A stretch of DNA of 64,000 nucleotides, taken from positions 682,001-746,000 of the forward strand of contig NZ_JAASRY010000001.1 in NCBI RefSeq assembly GCF_011761345.1, written 5' to 3'. Source of the DNA: Thalassobacillus devorans (lineage in GTDB: Bacteria; Bacillota; Bacilli; Bacillales; Halobacillaceae). The notes under the pieces are model-generated. The model was given only the letters and a program-made list of their open reading frames with translations. It searched no databases and was not told where the DNA came from. This document shows, piece after piece, positions 42,686 through 51,854 of the stretch. Every line of letters begins with the position of its first letter. Within the stretch, counting starts at the first letter, position 1. Position numbers and translations under genes: made by a program.

Positions 42686-43297
42686 GTGAGAAACAAACGA
42701 ACATTATTTATGGTAGAGGTCGCGATATTTGCAGCCCTTGCGACGTTATTGGACTTTATCCCGATTTTCAAAATGCCGCAGGGCGGATCGGTGTCGCTTG
42801 CCATGATACCTGTTTTCCTGATCGCATTTCGCTGGGGATTAAAGGGCGGACTGCTGACCGGGTTCCTTTATGGTGTATTCCAGATTATCGTCGGTCAGGC
42901 GTATATTCTGACTCCATTGCAGGCTTTCATTGAATATGGGCTGGCATTCACGGCACTGGGATTAGCAGGCATCTTTGCAAGTACGGTCAAACAATCATTG
43001 ATTAATCATAATACGAAGAAATTCTTCACGTATGTTTCGCTGGCGATTCTATTAGGAAGCGCTTTGCGGTTCTTCGCCCATGTGGTTGCCGGCGTCGTAT
43101 TCTTTGCCGAGTATACCGATGCAGAAAATATTTGGCTGTACTCACTGGGTTACAATGCATCCTATATGGTACCAGCTGCCATTATCAGTGCTCTCGGACT
43201 CGGTTATTTATTTAAGAAGCAGCCGCGGATAATCCTGAATGATCAAGAGCAGGCATCTTACCGGGCGGCAGCAAGACCAAGTGAACAAATAAACTAA
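42686..43297 (+). CDS. thiT: Energy-coupled thiamine transporter S component ThiT (YuaJ)
   Basis: 203 residues from the GTG at 42686, which has AAGGGGAG nine bases upstream. Six hydrophobic helices; the family motif around GGSVSLAMIPVFLIAFRWG, LGSALRFFAHVVAGVVFF and SLGYNASYMVPA carries the residues that bind thiamine in ThiT. S components work with a shared EcfA-EcfA'-EcfT module encoded elsewhere. Control by the TPP riboswitch just upstream confirms the substrate. A strong terminator follows. Confidence 0.92.
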   Translation: MRNKRTLFMVEVAIFAALATLLDFIPIFKMPQGGSVSLAMIPVFLIAFRWGLKGGLLTGFLYGVFQIIVGQAYILTPLQAFIEYGLAFTALGLAGIFASTVKQSLINHNTKKFFTYVSLAILLGSALRFFAHVVAGVVFFAEYTDAENIWLYSLGYNASYMVPAAIISALGLGYLFKKQPRIILNDQEQASYRAAARPSEQIN

Positions 43298-43305
43298 AAC
43301 CAATG

Positions 43306-43343
43306 ACCTTGCCAAAATTTAGTGGCAAGGTTTTTTATTTTTT
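43306..43343 (+). terminator. Rho-independent terminator after thiT
   Basis: ACCTTGCCA pairs with TGGCAAGGT, followed by TTTTTATTTTTT. Confidence 0.9.
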
Positions 43344-43388
43344 AAAAGGGGAATATAGTATGATGGTGAAAAGAGGGGGATTCTATTA

Positions 43389-43526
43389 ATGGAGGAACTA
43401 GTAGGTCAATGTACTAAATGTGATAAAAAAATATATTGTGAAAACGGCTTTTTGAATGGCATGTATGAGAACGGCAAACTATATTGCGAACGTTGTTATG
43501 AAAATCTAAAGGAAAAGGATAAATGA
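43389..43526 (+). CDS. Small double-CxxC protein (45 aa)
   Basis: MEELVGQCTKCDKKIYCENG begins a 45-residue product with CTKC and CERC pairs plus a further Cys, a minimal zinc ribbon. GAGGGGGA lies nine bases before the ATG, and its stop overlaps the next gene in ATGA, so the two are translationally coupled. I do not recognise a named family. It may regulate, scaffold or help mature the phospholipase D-like protein; that is inference from coupling only. Confidence 0.65.
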   Translation: MEELVGQCTKCDKKIYCENGFLNGMYENGKLYCERCYENLKEKDK

Positions 43527-45004
43527 AAAACAAACTTAATCAAATAAAAATAACATTTAAACAACTACTTAAGAAAAAGCGTAGCTGGGTCTTTCTGGCC
43601 GTGGTACTGTGGGTGGCCGTTGTGATTTTTTACAATACTTCTTATAAAGCACTCCCGGTTGGTCTGTCTTATCAAGGCAATGTACATGATATGGAGAACA
43701 TCGAATTTTACCGGGATCTGACTTATCAGAACAAGACAGGAAAAACGGTTCATGAGTTAGAAATATTCGAAGAAATCAATGCGATGATCGCAGAAGCAGA
43801 AGAGTTTATTGTGATAGACATGTTTTTATTCAACGGCTACACCGATGGTAACCATGATTTCCCGGAAATATCCAAAGAACTGGCTGATGCTATTATCAAG
43901 CAAAAAGAAAAGCACCCACATTTAAAGGCGGTATTTATAACGGATCAAGTCAATACGGTGTATAACTCCTATCAGCCCGAAGCTATCAAACGGCTGCGAA
44001 AAAATGATGTGGATGTTGTCATGACAAGCTTAAGTGAGCTTAGGGATTCGAATCCATTATATTCATCCGTTTACCGGACCTTTTTTCAATGGTTCGGCGA
44101 AGAGGGAAATGGCTGGATAGGCAACCCTATGGCTAAAGAGGCTCCGGATATTACTTTCCGTTCTTACGTCAAGATGATGAATATTAAAGCAAATCACCGA
44201 AAAGTGGTAGTGACAGAGGATGCGGCTATGGTTTCCACAGCCAACCCCCACGACGCAAGCGGCTATCATGAAAATGTTGCTTTTAAAATGAAAGGTCCTA
44301 TTCAAAAAGATATTTTAAAAGCGGAAAAAGCTGTTGTCGATTATTCATCGGAGGGCGAAGTAGATTACCCGGATATTGACAGTTATTCTTTTGAAGAGCA
44401 GACAGGAAGCATTAATGCACAGTTTCTTACAGAACGGAAAATATATAATGCTATCTTAGCTGACCTGGAAAAAGTCCGGAAAAATGACACTGTCTGGCTT
44501 GGCATGTATTATCTTGCTGATAGAAAGGTGCTGGAGAGGTTAAAGAATGCCGCTGAAAATGGGGCAACCATCAATATTATTCTTGATCCTAATAAAACGG
44601 CATTCGGTAACACGAAAACGGGACTTCCGAACCTTCCGGTAGCTGCAGAACTGATGAATCTGGAAAATAACAATCTCAATATCCGTTGGTATAATGTCGA
44701 TAAAGAACAATTCCATACCAAAATGCTTTACATCGATAAAGTTGAAGGAGACGATACTATCATTGCAGGTTCTGCTAACTATACGCGCCGTAATTTATCA
44801 AATCTGAACCTGGAAGCAGACGTCAGGATACAGGCCCCTGAGGAGGAGCAGGTGATTCAGGAGGTAAGCGATTATTTTAACCGGATCTGGAACAATCAGG
44901 ACGGGGAGTATACGGTTGCTTATGAAGAGAATGAAAGTGAATTGACTTTCCTGCTCAGCTTAACTTATCGCCTGCAGAAATTAATCTGGTTTACTACCTA
45001 CTAA
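43523..45004 (+). CDS. Membrane-anchored phospholipase D-like protein
   Basis: 493 residues. A transmembrane anchor (WVFLAVVLWVAVVIFY, about 22-37) precedes two PLD repeats: the first catalytic motif is NHRKVVVTEDAAMVSTANPHD and the second FHTKMLYIDKVEGDDTIIAG; only 20 residues of each are given as guides. Both keep H-x-K. The family includes cardiolipin synthases and nucleases; the single anchor and long insert before motif 1 suggest an external enzyme on phospholipid or glycerophosphate polymer. It is coupled to the 45-residue CxxC gene. Confidence 0.8.
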   Translation: MKNKLNQIKITFKQLLKKKRSWVFLAVVLWVAVVIFYNTSYKALPVGLSYQGNVHDMENIEFYRDLTYQNKTGKTVHELEIFEEINAMIAEAEEFIVIDMFLFNGYTDGNHDFPEISKELADAIIKQKEKHPHLKAVFITDQVNTVYNSYQPEAIKRLRKNDVDVVMTSLSELRDSNPLYSSVYRTFFQWFGEEGNGWIGNPMAKEAPDITFRSYVKMMNIKANHRKVVVTEDAAMVSTANPHDASGYHENVAFKMKGPIQKDILKAEKAVVDYSSEGEVDYPDIDSYSFEEQTGSINAQFLTERKIYNAILADLEKVRKNDTVWLGMYYLADRKVLERLKNAAENGATINIILDPNKTAFGNTKTGLPNLPVAAELMNLENNNLNIRWYNVDKEQFHTKMLYIDKVEGDDTIIAGSANYTRRNLSNLNLEADVRIQAPEEEQVIQEVSDYFNRIWNNQDGEYTVAYEENESELTFLLSLTYRLQKLIWFTTY

Positions 45005-45015
45005 TGGAAGAATTT

Positions 45016-45057
45016 AAAAAGCGTGTGACACCACAAACGGAGTCACACGCTTTTTTA
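45016..45057 (+). terminator. Rho-independent terminator after the PLD-like gene
   Basis: AAAAGCGTGTGAC pairs with GTCACACGCTTTTTT. Confidence 0.9.
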
Positions 45058-45106
45058 TGTTTTTTTAGAAAAAGACAATGTCAAAAACAAAGAAAATACC
45101 TGTGCA

Positions 45107-45439
45107 TTAAAAAATCTCTCTTATTAACCAGCCTATTTCCACTGCGCCACCTATGTATGCAAGAAATGCCCCAAGGACAATACCTATCACTCGAAAACCG
45201 AAAAAGACCGGCTTTTTTAACAGAGATGGCATGACCTTTGAATAGGCATAAGGAATGCCATAAGGATAGATGCATTCGCTGATGAGCAATAACCCCAAAA
45301 TGATGATAAATAATGTTGGTTTGAATATGTCCTCATGAAAATACATACCGACACCGAACACGATGGCTGCCAGATAAAGGGGAATTCGCAGCTTTGGATC
45401 CCCGCTGATTTCCTCCAATTTCGTCCATAGCTTTTTCAT
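45107..45439 (-). CDS. Small membrane protein (110 aa), unknown
   Basis: Three or four hydrophobic segments (IPLYLAAIVFGVGMYF, PTLFIIILGLLLISE, GFRVIGIVLGAFLAYIGGAV) after a short basic start. I do not recognise the family. AAGGGAAGG lies before the ATG. It lies downstream of the yflT-like gene's terminator in reverse order on the same strand and converges on the PLD-like gene. Confidence 0.6.
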   Translation of the reverse strand: MKKLWTKLEEISGDPKLRIPLYLAAIVFGVGMYFHEDIFKPTLFIIILGLLLISECIYPYGIPYAYSKVMPSLLKKPVFFGFRVIGIVLGAFLAYIGGAVEIGWLIREIF

Positions 45440-45497
45440 TATTACAGCCTTCCCTTAATAAAAATAATGCCATCATCGTAACATATTTGAGGCAATT

Positions 45498-45532
45498 AAA
45501 AAATCGAGTGGGTGTGCCACTCGATTTTTTTC
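45498..45532. terminator. Terminator after the YflT-like gene
   Basis: AAATCGAGTGG pairs with CCACTCGATTT; A-rich on the left and T-rich on the right, so it can end transcription in both directions. Confidence 0.85.
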
Positions 45533-45536
45533 TGTA

Positions 45537-45890
45537 TTAAGAAGCCAGGATGGTATCCACATTATCTGTTTCTGTAACTATCAGGAGTACTTTCCCTTCA
45601 TCCATTTCCTCTTCATAGCTGTCTGCTTCACTATCGCTGAAGCCCATTTCAGATAGCTTCGTGCGAAGTTCATCGCCTTTTTTACTGAACATGTTCGTTA
45701 CGTAATTTTTTAAATCCTGTTCGGAGAAACCGATTTTGTTGGCATTTGCATTGCTTGCTAAACGGTCCGTGCGGTCATCGTCATGTGTGAGAATATAGAC
45801 ATTATCGCTATCGATTCCTTTATCTTTTAACTTTTTAACATCTTCGACTACTTTTTCATCATTTTGGTATTCACGAATAAATGGTTTCAT
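45537..45890 (-). CDS. yflT: YflT-like general stress protein 17M
   Basis: 117 residues with VVEDVKKLKDKGIDSDNVYI, HDDDRTDRLA and SYEEEMDEGKVLLIV, the heat-induced stress protein YflT domain. B. subtilis YflT is a SigB-dependent protein of unknown mechanism. AAGGAGCTGATTTCA lies before the ATG. Upstream on the minus strand GTTTAA-N14-GGTAAT resembles a SigB promoter, in keeping with that. It is single. Confidence 0.83.
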   Translation of the reverse strand: MKPFIREYQNDEKVVEDVKKLKDKGIDSDNVYILTHDDDRTDRLASNANANKIGFSEQDLKNYVTNMFSKKGDELRTKLSEMGFSDSEADSYEEEMDEGKVLLIVTETDNVDTILAS

Positions 45891-45927
45891 TGAAATCAGC
45901 TCCTTCTAAAGATTGTTCACTATCTTA

Positions 45928-45953
45928 ATTACCGTTAGCTCTTCACTTTAAAC
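45928..45953 (-). promoter_or_regulatory. Possible SigB promoter of yflT
   Basis: On the minus strand GTTTAA (45953-45948) and GGTAAT (45933-45928) separated by 14 bases, near the SigB consensus GTTTAA-N13..15-GGGWAW. Confidence 0.5.
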
Positions 45954-45972
45954 AAAAGAATACTAGAGATTA

Positions 45973-46030
45973 TGGTGGCTGGGAAAACGGTTCGCTTTCC
46001 GTGGGCATGTGGTGAGCTTCCTCTGCCTTC
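45973..46030 (-). repeat. Truncated copy of dispersed repeat family AB (A3)
   Basis: GGTGGCTGGGAAAACGGTTC, GCTTTCCGTGGGC and GTGAGCTTCCTC match the start of A1/A2, and the match stops where a gene relic begins. Confidence 0.6.
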
Positions 46031-46171
46031 GCTTTGCGAACTATCAAAACTTTTCATGACGCCTGCACGACAATTCGAAGGGAATGGGTGATGCAGCAGT
46101 TCATGTACCGTGAAAATAATCGTTATCAGCTGAACCCTGTAGAAATGTGGCCGGTTATTTTTGAAAAATAG
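46027..46171 (+). pseudogene. C-terminal relic of a DUF2087-type regulator
   Basis: The plus strand is open to a TAG at 46169-46171 and reads ALRTIKTFHDACTTIRREWV, followed by MQQFMYRENNRYQLNP. The pattern (T-hD.-T-hRREhh...Fh.R...YhL) resembles the end of DUF2087 domains found in ArsR-like or stand-alone regulators. No start or upstream part survives; a truncated AB repeat is fused to the break. Confidence 0.45.
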
Positions 46172-46275
46172 GTTTTATTGCTCCCCGAAAAGGTTAGTAG
46201 TTTATATAATGGGAAATTTATACTTCACCTAGTATTCAAATTACTTCCATCAATCTAGTAGGGGAGGAAGATAGT

Positions 46276-49230
46276 ATGTTAGAGCGTGATCATACTGTTG
46301 TCACCATCAACGGTCAAGAATACTTAGCAGATCCAGGACAAAATCTATTGGATCTTATCAATACCACCGGTGAAAATATCCCGCAGATCTGTTATAACGA
46401 ATCGTTGGGACCAATTGAAACGTGCGATACATGTATCGTCCAGGTAAACGGTGAACTGACACGTGCCTGCGGAACTAAAGTCGAAGCAGGTATGCGTGTT
46501 CAAACCAACCTCGAGGAAGTTCATGATGCCCAGAAAGAGGCATTGGATACGATCTTGGAGAAGCACGAACTCTATTGTACGGTGTGTGATTACAACAACG
46601 GCGACTGTGAAATACATAATGCCGTTTCTGAATTTGGGCTGGAACATCAATCAAGGGAATTCAAACCGACTTCCTATGAAACAGATCGGTCCGGCTCCTT
46701 TTACCGCTATGACCCGAACCAATGTATCTTGTGCGGGCGCTGTGTAGAGGCTTGTCAGGACATTGTCGTCAACGAAACACTTACCATCGATTGGGACCGG
46801 AAAGAACCGCGTGTCCTTTGGGATAATGATGTTTCCATTGACCAGTCTTCCTGTGTGAATTGCGGGTTGTGTGTAACCGCTTGCCCTTGTAACGCATTAT
46901 TAGAAAAAGATATGGAAGGGGAAGCAGGCTACCTGACGGATCAGGAGCCAGGTCTTCTTCGTTCCATGATTGATTTGACCAAGAAAGTCGAATCCGGATA
47001 TGGGCCGTTATTAGCTGTATCGGATACGGAAGCCAAAATGCGCGAAGACCGTATCAAGAAGACAAAGACCGTTTGTACGTATTGCGGAGTAGGCTGCAGC
47101 TTTGACGTATGGACAAAAGATCGTGAAGTGCTGAAAGTTGAGCCTCACGCTCAGTCTCCGGCAAACGGAATTGCTACTTGCGTTAAAGGACGTTTCGGGT
47201 GGGACTACGTCAACAGTGAAAAACGTCTGAGAAAACCTTTGATTCGCCGTGGCGACCATTTTGAAGAAGTGGAATGGGACGAAGCAATTCAATATGTCGC
47301 TAAACGTTTCACAGAAATTAAAGCAGAATACGGTCCGGATGCCCTAGGATTCATCGCATCTTCCAAAGCGACAAATGAAGAATCCTATCTGATGCAGAAG
47401 CTCTCCCGCCAGGTGATCGGGACAAACAACGTGGACAACTGCTCCCGCTACTGTCAGTCCCCGGCTACAAAAGGGCTGTTTAGAACAGTAGGTCACGGTG
47501 GTGATTCCGGTTCGATCGACGACATTGCAAAAGCTGACCTTGTCATGACAATTGGATCAAATACGGCCGAATCACATCCGGTACTGGCTTCACGAATCAA
47601 GCGTTCCCATAAATTGTTCGGTCAAAAGTTGTTTGTATTCGATCTCCGAAAGCATGAAATGGCGCGCCGTGCTGACCGCTTTTATCAACCGAAATCAGGT
47701 ACCGATCTTGTCTGGTTATCCGCAGTGACCAAATATATCCTCGATCAGGGATGGGAAGACAAAAACTTCCTTGATGAATGGGTCGATGGCTTTGACGAAT
47801 ACAGACAAAGCCTTGAAAAATATACAATGGAATATGCCGAAGAGCTGACTGGCATTCCGCAGGAGGAATTGAAGGACCTCGCAAAAGAAATTGCGGAGCA
47901 GGATAAAGTCGCGATTTGCTGGGCAATGGGTGTCACGCAGCATATGCTTGGAAGTGATACAAGTACAGCGATTTCCAACCTGCTCTTGATCACTGGTAAC
48001 TACCGCCGTCCAGGAACAGGTGCTTATCCATTGCGTGGACATAATAACGTCCAGGGCTGCAGTGACTTCGGCAGCATGCCTAATTACTTCCCGGGCTATG
48101 AATTCGTAACTGATGATGATGTACGAAAACGGTATGAAAAAGCATGGGGCGTCGATTTGCCGAAAGAAGTGGGTATGGACAACCATGAACAGATTAAAGC
48201 GATGCATGAAGGGAAACTGAAGTCCTTCTACGTGAAAGGGGAAGACACCGGTATCGTTGATGCTAACATCAACTATGTTACGGGCGGCTTTGAAAAACTG
48301 GACTTCATGGTCGTACAGGATCTTTTCCTCACGAAAACAGCAGAATATGCTGATGTCGTTCTGCCAGCATGCGCGAGCCTGGAAAAAGACGGAACATTCA
48401 CCAACACGGAGCGCCGCATCCAGCGCCTGTATAAGGCATTGGAACCAATGTACGATGCGAAACCGGATTGGGAAATCATCCAGCTGGTTGCTAAAGAGCT
48501 TGGCACCGACTGGGGATACACGCACCCGGAGGAGATCATGGAGGAAGCTGCGAGTCTTGCACCGTTATTTGCAGGCGTTAGCTATGAAAAGCTGGAAGGC
48601 TTCGAATCCCTGCAATGGCCGGTACATGAAGATGGAACCGATGAGCCGCTGTTATTCCAGGAAGGTTTCAATTTTGATAATGGGAAAGCAAAATTATATC
48701 CATTAGACTTCCAGATCCAATATGATGTTACAGAAGAGTATGACCTTCATATCAACAATGGCCGGCTGCTTGAGCATTTCCATGAAGGAAACATGACCTA
48801 CGAATCGGAAGGTATTGTCCGCAGAACTCCTAGTGCGTGGGTGGAAATTTCACCAGAGCTTGCAGAAGAAAGAGGCTTGAAAGAAGGCGGAGAGATCAAG
48901 CTGATTTCGGAAGCAGGAGAAGCGACAGGAATCGTCGCAATCACCGATCGCGTCAAAGGTAAAGAATTATATATTCCGATGAGTGCCAATGGTAAATCAG
49001 CTGTCAACTTCCTGACGGACAACCGCGTCGATAAGGACACCGATACACCGGCATATAAAGAAATTGCCGCCAAATTAGAAGTTGTCCAGAAAAAAGGGGA
49101 GAAGTCTCCGATTCCGCCGAATAACCATCGTCGCGGAAACCGCCAGCCGCAAATCAGTGTTCAAGTGGAACGGAAGTGGCAGCGGGATGACTACGAATTC
49201 CCAGGAAGCAAGGTGAAGAAAAATGGCTAA
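46276..49230 (+). CDS. yjgC: Formate dehydrogenase-like molybdopterin oxidoreductase, alpha subunit (YjgC)
   Basis: 984 residues. Order: N-terminal 2Fe-2S ferredoxin-like domain (about 8-85, [15 protein letters not shown]), a Cys-rich stretch, two 4Fe-4S sites ([11 protein letters not shown] and [13 protein letters not shown], about 154-210), then a molybdopterin domain with [12 protein letters not shown] (about 270), [11 protein letters not shown] and the C-terminal dinucleotide-binding domain (about 815-940). The Mo-ligand residue is Cys, and the catalytic His next to it in FdhF is Gln here, as I recall for B. subtilis YjgC. NAD-linked or diaphorase subunits are absent. GGGGAGGAAG precedes the ATG; yjgD overlaps its end. 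Confidence 0.9.
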   Translation: MLERDHTVVTINGQEYLADPGQNLLDLINTTGENIPQICYNESLGPIETCDTCIVQVNGELTRACGTKVEAGMRVQTNLEEVHDAQKEALDTILEKHELYCTVCDYNNGDCEIHNAVSEFGLEHQSREFKPTSYETDRSGSFYRYDPNQCILCGRCVEACQDIVVNETLTIDWDRKEPRVLWDNDVSIDQSSCVNCGLCVTACPCNALLEKDMEGEAGYLTDQEPGLLRSMIDLTKKVESGYGPLLAVSDTEAKMREDRIKKTKTVCTYCGVGCSFDVWTKDREVLKVEPHAQSPANGIATCVKGRFGWDYVNSEKRLRKPLIRRGDHFEEVEWDEAIQYVAKRFTEIKAEYGPDALGFIASSKATNEESYLMQKLSRQVIGTNNVDNCSRYCQSPATKGLFRTVGHGGDSGSIDDIAKADLVMTIGSNTAESHPVLASRIKRSHKLFGQKLFVFDLRKHEMARRADRFYQPKSGTDLVWLSAVTKYILDQGWEDKNFLDEWVDGFDEYRQSLEKYTMEYAEELTGIPQEELKDLAKEIAEQDKVAICWAMGVTQHMLGSDTSTAISNLLLITGNYRRPGTGAYPLRGHNNVQGCSDFGSMPNYFPGYEFVTDDDVRKRYEKAWGVDLPKEVGMDNHEQIKAMHEGKLKSFYVKGEDTGIVDANINYVTGGFEKLDFMVVQDLFLTKTAEYADVVLPACASLEKDGTFTNTERRIQRLYKALEPMYDAKPDWEIIQLVAKELGTDWGYTHPEEIMEEAASLAPLFAGVSYEKLEGFESLQWPVHEDGTDEPLLFQEGFNFDNGKAKLYPLDFQIQYDVTEEYDLHINNGRLLEHFHEGNMTYESEGIVRRTPSAWVEISPELAEERGLKEGGEIKLISEAGEATGIVAITDRVKGKELYIPMSANGKSAVNFLTDNRVDKDTDTPAYKEIAAKLEVVQKKGEKSPIPPNNHRRGNRQPQISVQVERKWQRDDYEFPGSKVKKNG

Positions 49231-49687
49231 ATCGATGACGAATATTAAGCGGATGGAAGTGCCTAAGGAAGTACAGGTCGATAGGGATATGGAGGAAATT
49301 AAAGAAGCGGTATCCGAAAATAAACATGCCATTCTTGAGGGAATCAAGCTTTTGAAAGCATTGGATGATGCCGATACTTTGCAAGCCCTGTACGCATTGA
49401 CGAATCATCGTAAGGATGCGATGAGGCTGATGGCGAAGGAACTGAACAAGGATCAATATTCCGGTGTGCTGGAAAATCTCACTGGATTCATGTTCCTGCT
49501 GGGGGAGCTGGATGTGGATGCGATCCGTAACCTTTCCGACCGCGTCAATCGCGGATTGGAGGAGACGGAAAAAGAACCGGAATCAAAAACCGGCTTCATG
49601 GATCTTGCCAAAGCTTTGAAGGATCCGGAAATCAACCGCAGTGTTACGATGCTGATGCAATTTTTAAAAGGAATGGGAAGAGACTAA
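49223..49687 (+). CDS. yjgD: DUF1641 protein YjgD
   Basis: 154 residues with repeated K/E-rich helices and the DUF1641 C-terminal signature around [20 protein letters not shown] (20 residues shown). The gene begins eight bases before the yjgC stop with AAGGTGAAG upstream, so both are translationally coupled, as in B. subtilis. It has no membrane segment or cysteines. The role is unknown, but constant pairing with a formate dehydrogenase-like enzyme suggests an accessory or electron-transfer partner. Confidence 0.87.
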   Translation: MAKSMTNIKRMEVPKEVQVDRDMEEIKEAVSENKHAILEGIKLLKALDDADTLQALYALTNHRKDAMRLMAKELNKDQYSGVLENLTGFMFLLGELDVDAIRNLSDRVNRGLEETEKEPESKTGFMDLAKALKDPEINRSVTMLMQFLKGMGRD

Positions 49688-49693
49688 TAAAGA

Positions 49694-49727
49694 AGATCCA
49701 GCACCTTTACCGGTGCTGGATTTTTTA
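49694..49727. terminator. Terminator between yjgD and the DUF456 gene
   Basis: ATCCAGCACC pairs with GGTGCTGGAT, followed by TTTTT on the plus strand; the minus-strand T tract is weak. Confidence 0.85.
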
Positions 49728-50201
49728 GATAGCGATGAAAAACCATATAATCATGATTAGTTGAACCACAATTTTGGCGACTGATCCACTAAGGAACCCG
49801 AACAGGGAACCGATACTGGCACGGAAAGCATCCTGAGGCGAGCGCTGCTGAAGCATTTCCACGATCAGCACAGCCACAAACGGCACGATAAGAATCCCTA
49901 ATGGAGGAATAATAAACGAGCCGACGATGACCCCGACGGCTGCGGAACGCTCTCCCCACTTGGTACCGCCATATTTTTTGACGAAAAAGCTGTTGGCGAT
50001 GATGTCTGATACAAGCAGAAGAATCGTTAGCACTACCATCGCTGTCCAGAAAAAGCCGGACAGCTCGCTATTATCCAATAAGAAATGAAATAACAAAAAG
50101 CCCGCCCAAATTGCCAGTGTCCCTGGGATGATCGGGAAAACCAGACTGAGGAAACTTAATAAGAATAAAAGGATGATAATAATCCATAGAATGACATCCA
50201 T
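49725..50201 (-). CDS. DUF456 membrane protein (YqgC-like)
   Basis: 158 residues with four to five hydrophobic segments. VFPIIPGTLAIWAGFLLF, KYGGTKWGERSAAVGVIVG and PPLGILIVPFVAVLIVEM are the DUF456 pattern (a glycine-zipper-like repeat). The function of the family is not known. GGAGGTGGGCGA precedes the ATG. It is downstream of nothing on its strand (the CapA gene ends 100 bases upstream with its own terminator). Confidence 0.83.
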   Translation of the reverse strand: MDVILWIIIILLFLLSFLSLVFPIIPGTLAIWAGFLLFHFLLDNSELSGFFWTAMVVLTILLLVSDIIANSFFVKKYGGTKWGERSAAVGVIVGSFIIPPLGILIVPFVAVLIVEMLQQRSPQDAFRASIGSLFGFLSGSVAKIVVQLIMIIWFFIAI

Positions 50202-50267
50202 TCGCCCACCTCCGTTTTTCGTTCAAAGCCTGCTATTTCTATATACTATCGTACACTAAATAGAAAA

Positions 50268-50300
50268 AGACGCATAGCTTAACTGCTCATGCGTCTCTTT
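50268..50300 (-). terminator. Terminator after the CapA gene
   Basis: AGACGCAT pairs with ATGCGTCT over a 13-base loop; on the minus strand it is followed by TTTTTCTA. Confidence 0.75.
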
Positions 50301-50303
50301 GTA

Positions 50304-51437
50304 TTATTCCCCGGTTATTTCAAACGAGTCATTAATAGTAATCCCTGGAGCGGAACGCTGTTCCAAGGCCCTGGCAAGGCTGTTTCTGTCCGGATGGGGC
50401 TTGATGAGATCATCCTCAATGAAATGGGGATGAAAGCTGTAGGTGGCTGCTTCATTTTCATCGATTTCCACCTGCAATATACCCGTCTGTGCTGTTTCTC
50501 CCGCTACATAATCCGGAAAGAGGAAATTGCCTAACGAATAGGCGATCAATTTCCCTTTATACATTTCAAATCCCTGGAGTACATGGGGATGGCTTCCGAT
50601 AATGCCATCAGCACCGGCATCAATCATGGCGTGTGCATATAATTGTTCGGACTCATTAAATTGAATTTCTTTTTCGTTCCCCCAATGGATTTGGACAAAA
50701 ACATAGTCATTCTTTTCTTTTGTCGCCTGGATGATGTTGATTACCCTTTCCATCTGATAGCCGCTCGCTGCCCCAGGCCGTTCACCAACCGCATACCATT
50801 CGATAAATGGGAGGACTTTAGAAAAATTCAAGAACGCGACACGCTTCCCTTGTATCTCTGTTTCGAATGCCTGGTAAGCCTCATTTTCCGTCCTGCCAGC
50901 CCCGATTGTTTCTAAGCCTGCTTCCTCTGCGAAATGCAGCGTATCGACCAGTCCGTCGATCCCATAATCCAGTGTGTGGTTGTTAGCAAGCGCGACCCCA
51001 TCCACACCGATTTGTTTCATGGTGGACATAGCCTCGGGCCTGGTCCGGAAATTGTACAGCTTATCCTCTTTCGTACCTCGTTCCGTGACAGCGGTCTCCA
51101 AATTGATGAATGTGAAATCATCGCTCAAAAAATAGTCACTCACATGCTGGAAAGGGTAGGCGTGCCCCTTTTCAGCTACGGTTTGTTCCAGCGACATGGC
51201 AAACAGTACGTCACCAGTAAATGTAAGCGTCATCGAGGATGGCTCGGGTTCTGGATCTGGAAGTTCCTCCGCTTCGGTTCCTTTCGCTTCCTTACCTTCA
51301 GGAGATGGTGCTCCTTTTTCCTCAGCAAGGGGACCGCCTTCTGCACTTACATGACGGCTTGTCTCTTTTTCTTCAGCAGAACTGCAACCGACGATAAAAA
51401 TAAGTGAAAAAACCAGGATAGTAACTATGTATTTCAA
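50304..51437 (-). CDS. CapA-family lipoprotein (PGA synthesis-like metallophosphatase fold)
   Basis: 377 residues with a TTG start nine bases after AAGGAG. A signal peptide with lipobox (IFIVGC, Cys 18) precedes an acidic, Pro/Glu-rich linker (about 22-66), then the CapA domain: TFTGDVLFAMSLEQTV, FINLETAVT, VALANNHTLDYG, VQIHWGNEKE and GSHPHVLQGFE carry the Asp/Asn/His metal ligands. CapA/PgsA homologs help in poly-gamma-glutamate synthesis, but no capB/C genes are near, so this is a stand-alone member. The region upstream is AT-rich. Confidence 0.83.
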   Translation of the reverse strand: MKYIVTILVFSLIFIVGCSSAEEKETSRHVSAEGGPLAEEKGAPSPEGKEAKGTEAEELPDPEPEPSSMTLTFTGDVLFAMSLEQTVAEKGHAYPFQHVSDYFLSDDFTFINLETAVTERGTKEDKLYNFRTRPEAMSTMKQIGVDGVALANNHTLDYGIDGLVDTLHFAEEAGLETIGAGRTENEAYQAFETEIQGKRVAFLNFSKVLPFIEWYAVGERPGAASGYQMERVINIIQATKEKNDYVFVQIHWGNEKEIQFNESEQLYAHAMIDAGADGIIGSHPHVLQGFEMYKGKLIAYSLGNFLFPDYVAGETAQTGILQVEIDENEAATYSFHPHFIEDDLIKPHPDRNSLARALEQRSAPGITINDSFEITGE

Positions 51438-51648
51438 TGATGATGACTCCTTATGTAATAAAATAGAAACGATTTCAAGTAATTATTTGACAAAATAAAA
51501 ACATAACAACTTCATACTAATATACAAAACTATCCAATACAACATAATATTAGAAGATAGTAGATTATTATTACATAAATGGGTGATATCTCATAGTTAG
51601 TATTTGGGAGGATATTAAAATAGGAAGCGGGGTTTTAATCTGTTTTAA

Positions 51649-51798
51649 GAGAAAACTAGCCTATATAGGAGACACGACCCCTGGTATATGAGACAAATCA
51701 GAAAATTAGAGAGACAAAACGAAAAATATAGGAGACAATTTTGAAAATTTAAGAGACAAAAATGGTGGAAGTGAGACAGTGAAGCCTTATCGGGGACA
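51649..51798 (+). repeat. 20-21-bp-period array, core GAGACA (array V)
   Basis: GAGACA starts at 51669, 51690, 51711, 51732, 51753 and 51773, with GAGAAA at 51649 and GGGACA at 51793: eight units at 20, 21, 21, 21, 21, 20 and 20 bp. The same core as arrays I and II. It lies between the CapA gene and the terminator of the aldo/keto reductase gene, both on the other strand. The rest of the 418-base gap is AT-rich without a gene. Confidence 0.85.
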
Positions 51799-51816
51799 AT
51801 CTATGGGGATCCCCAG

Positions 51817-51846
51817 CAAAAAAAAGACCGGCTGCTTACGCCGGTC
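51817..51846 (-). terminator. Terminator after the aldo/keto reductase gene
   Basis: GACCGGC pairs with GCCGGTC; on the minus strand eight T follow. Confidence 0.88.
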
Positions 51847-51854
51847 AGCTATCC

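Noticed and set aside
47716-48525. Long antisense ORF of 269 residues within yjgC
   Set aside because: Frame opposite to a strongly supported gene, no SD and no recognisable motif; a codon-bias shadow.
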